Source: JAVEVF01 sp034005175 (GTDB lineage: Bacteria > Actinomycetota > Coriobacteriia > Anaerosomatales > SLCP01). Taken from it: a stretch of 24,305 nucleotides of DNA. Both the position numbers and the translations under genes were made by a program. Below, piece after piece: positions 23,653-24,305 of this stretch. A model generated the notes under the pieces. The model was given only the letters and a program-made list of their open reading frames with translations. It did no database searches and had not been told where the DNA came from. The DNA lies in contig JAVEVF010000018.1 in assembly GCA_034005175.1 (NCBI GenBank), positions 1 through 24,305 on the forward strand, read 5' to 3'. Position 1 is the first letter of the stretch; the number at the start of each line of letters is the position of its first letter.

Positions 23653-24305
23653 GTGCGGAAACGGCTCAGGTTGACCCTGGCGGCAGTCTCGATCGGCTTC
23701 GTGCTTGCTGCTCCAACGGCATACGCGGCCCAGTACTCACCGCCATGGGCGCACATGAACGCGATTCCGGAAACCTACAAGCTCACGTGGGGCCAGGGCT
23801 GGCTCGATCAATCCGGCTACAACTGCTACACGAGTACGAACTTGAGTGCGTATGCTTGGTACACGAACATGAAGAGCGATGCCGTGTACATGTCGTGCGG
23901 ACATGGGGCTCCGGGTTTGATGCAGGCGAACGGAGACAGCTGGATCTATGGCAAAGGAGGCACCAACTCCTGGCCCGTCTACTATCTTAGCAATATGTCT
24001 TCGACCGACATCGCCGATCTCAAGCTGTTCATGGCCATCGGATGTCAAACCGCGGGAATTCATCCGACCAGGGGAAGCCTCCTCGATGAGGCCCGTGCAA
24101 AGGGTACCGACATCGCCATCGGTTGGGAGCAGACGATCTACGCGGATTCTGCCTCCATATTCGGAATGGGGTTCGCTCGGGGTGTATGGGATCGCAACCT
24201 CGCTGTCGATTACCCCTAGGGTAGGAACAGCGGAGAAGACAACGATCTCATGCAGTACGCGATGACCTATGCGTGGAACAACAGTACCGAGACACCTTCT
24301 CAGAA
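23653..24305 (+). pseudogene. secreted caspase-fold-like protein with in-frame TAG, runs off the window
   Basis: Signal peptide MRKRLRLTLAAVSIGFVLAA with AYA-A cleavage near residue 26. The mature part has the His-Cys dyad layout of clan CD (caspase/gingipain-like) peptidases: a hydrophobic strand then SCGHGAPG (H84), and a second strand FMAIGCQTAG (C131) followed by LLDEARAKGTDIAIGWEQTI. The frame meets TAG at 24217-24219 (after LAVDYP, 188 residues) but then stays open to the window end with protein-like sequence (GRNSGEDNDLMQYAM, then TYAWNNSTETPSQ). The TAG is thus either a nonsense mutation in a longer gene or the true end. GTG 23653 follows GGGAGG. Peptidase function is inferred from motif spacing only. 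Confidence 0.6.

Noticed and set aside
15149..24219. Amber codon reassignment or readthrough as a general explanation of the two in-frame TAG codons
   Set aside because: Intact genes such as NimA-like, TauE and the 4442-4807 gene end in TAG, so it is an ordinary stop here.

Overview
The window is about 24.3 kb of GC-rich bacterial DNA with strong Shine-Dalgarno sites (GGAGG type) and many GTG or TTG starts. The gene content (stand-alone TipAS domain, NimA-like FMN-binding protein, GAP/SfLAP-like exporter, Imm5-like protein, PadR/HAAS pair) suggests a high-GC actinobacterium. There is no rRNA, tRNA or other taxonomic marker, so this is an inference.

The main observation is a chromosomal integron-type gene cassette array. 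Between 16267 and 23444 I find eight full attC-like recombination sites of 85-102 bp. Their left arms read on the plus strand as RYYYAAC, about 5 nt, then GCGCATGAGC or a variant. Their right arms read GCTCGATGCGC, TT, then G(T/C)YAGRY, and most have a shared middle motif close to GCAGTCTACC. The right arm of the stem carries one extra G, the expected extrahelical base of the recombinogenic bottom strand. The array therefore reads on the minus strand, as most of its genes do. No integrase gene is visible; it would be expected to the right of the window, or this is an integrase-less cluster (CALIN). Further degenerate attC-like sites at 3775-3855, 4388-4447, 4827-4907, 13211-13301, about 14898-15031, 15539-15607 and 19138-19228 suggest that much of the window is an old, partly decayed array.

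Layout. 77-2172: DMT-family exporter, ZIP metal transporter and a Dabb protein (minus strand). 2351-3220: thioredoxin-fold-like small protein and NimA-like FMN-binding protein (plus). 3232-6023: minus-strand single-gene units (Imm5-like protein, CPBP protease, small membrane protein, TipAS domain, ICMT-like methyltransferase), three of them followed by degenerate attC sites. 6114-10962: a three-gene restriction-modification operon (split adenine methylase plus GIY-YIG/SF2 helicase). 11136-12811: small membrane protein, then a PadR regulator and its HAAS-domain partner. 13319-14815: ABC-F protein with a three-codon leader ORF. 15041-23177: cassettes for a GNAT (interrupted), RibD/DHFR-like reductase, GAP-like exporter, a decayed gene, YCII, TauE/SafE, Gdx/SugE, patatin, a VapBC-type toxin-antitoxin pair, a membrane protein, and a secreted protein with a lipoprotein. 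23467-24305: a tiny ORF and a secreted caspase-fold-like protein interrupted by an amber codon.

The two secreted-protein genes that flank the attC at 23359-23444 each have a long G tract (13 and 9 G) placed between putative -35 and -10 elements. This is the layout of promoters that phase-vary by slipped-strand mispairing. The array appears to carry a pool of defence, efflux, resistance and surface functions, some of them inactivated.
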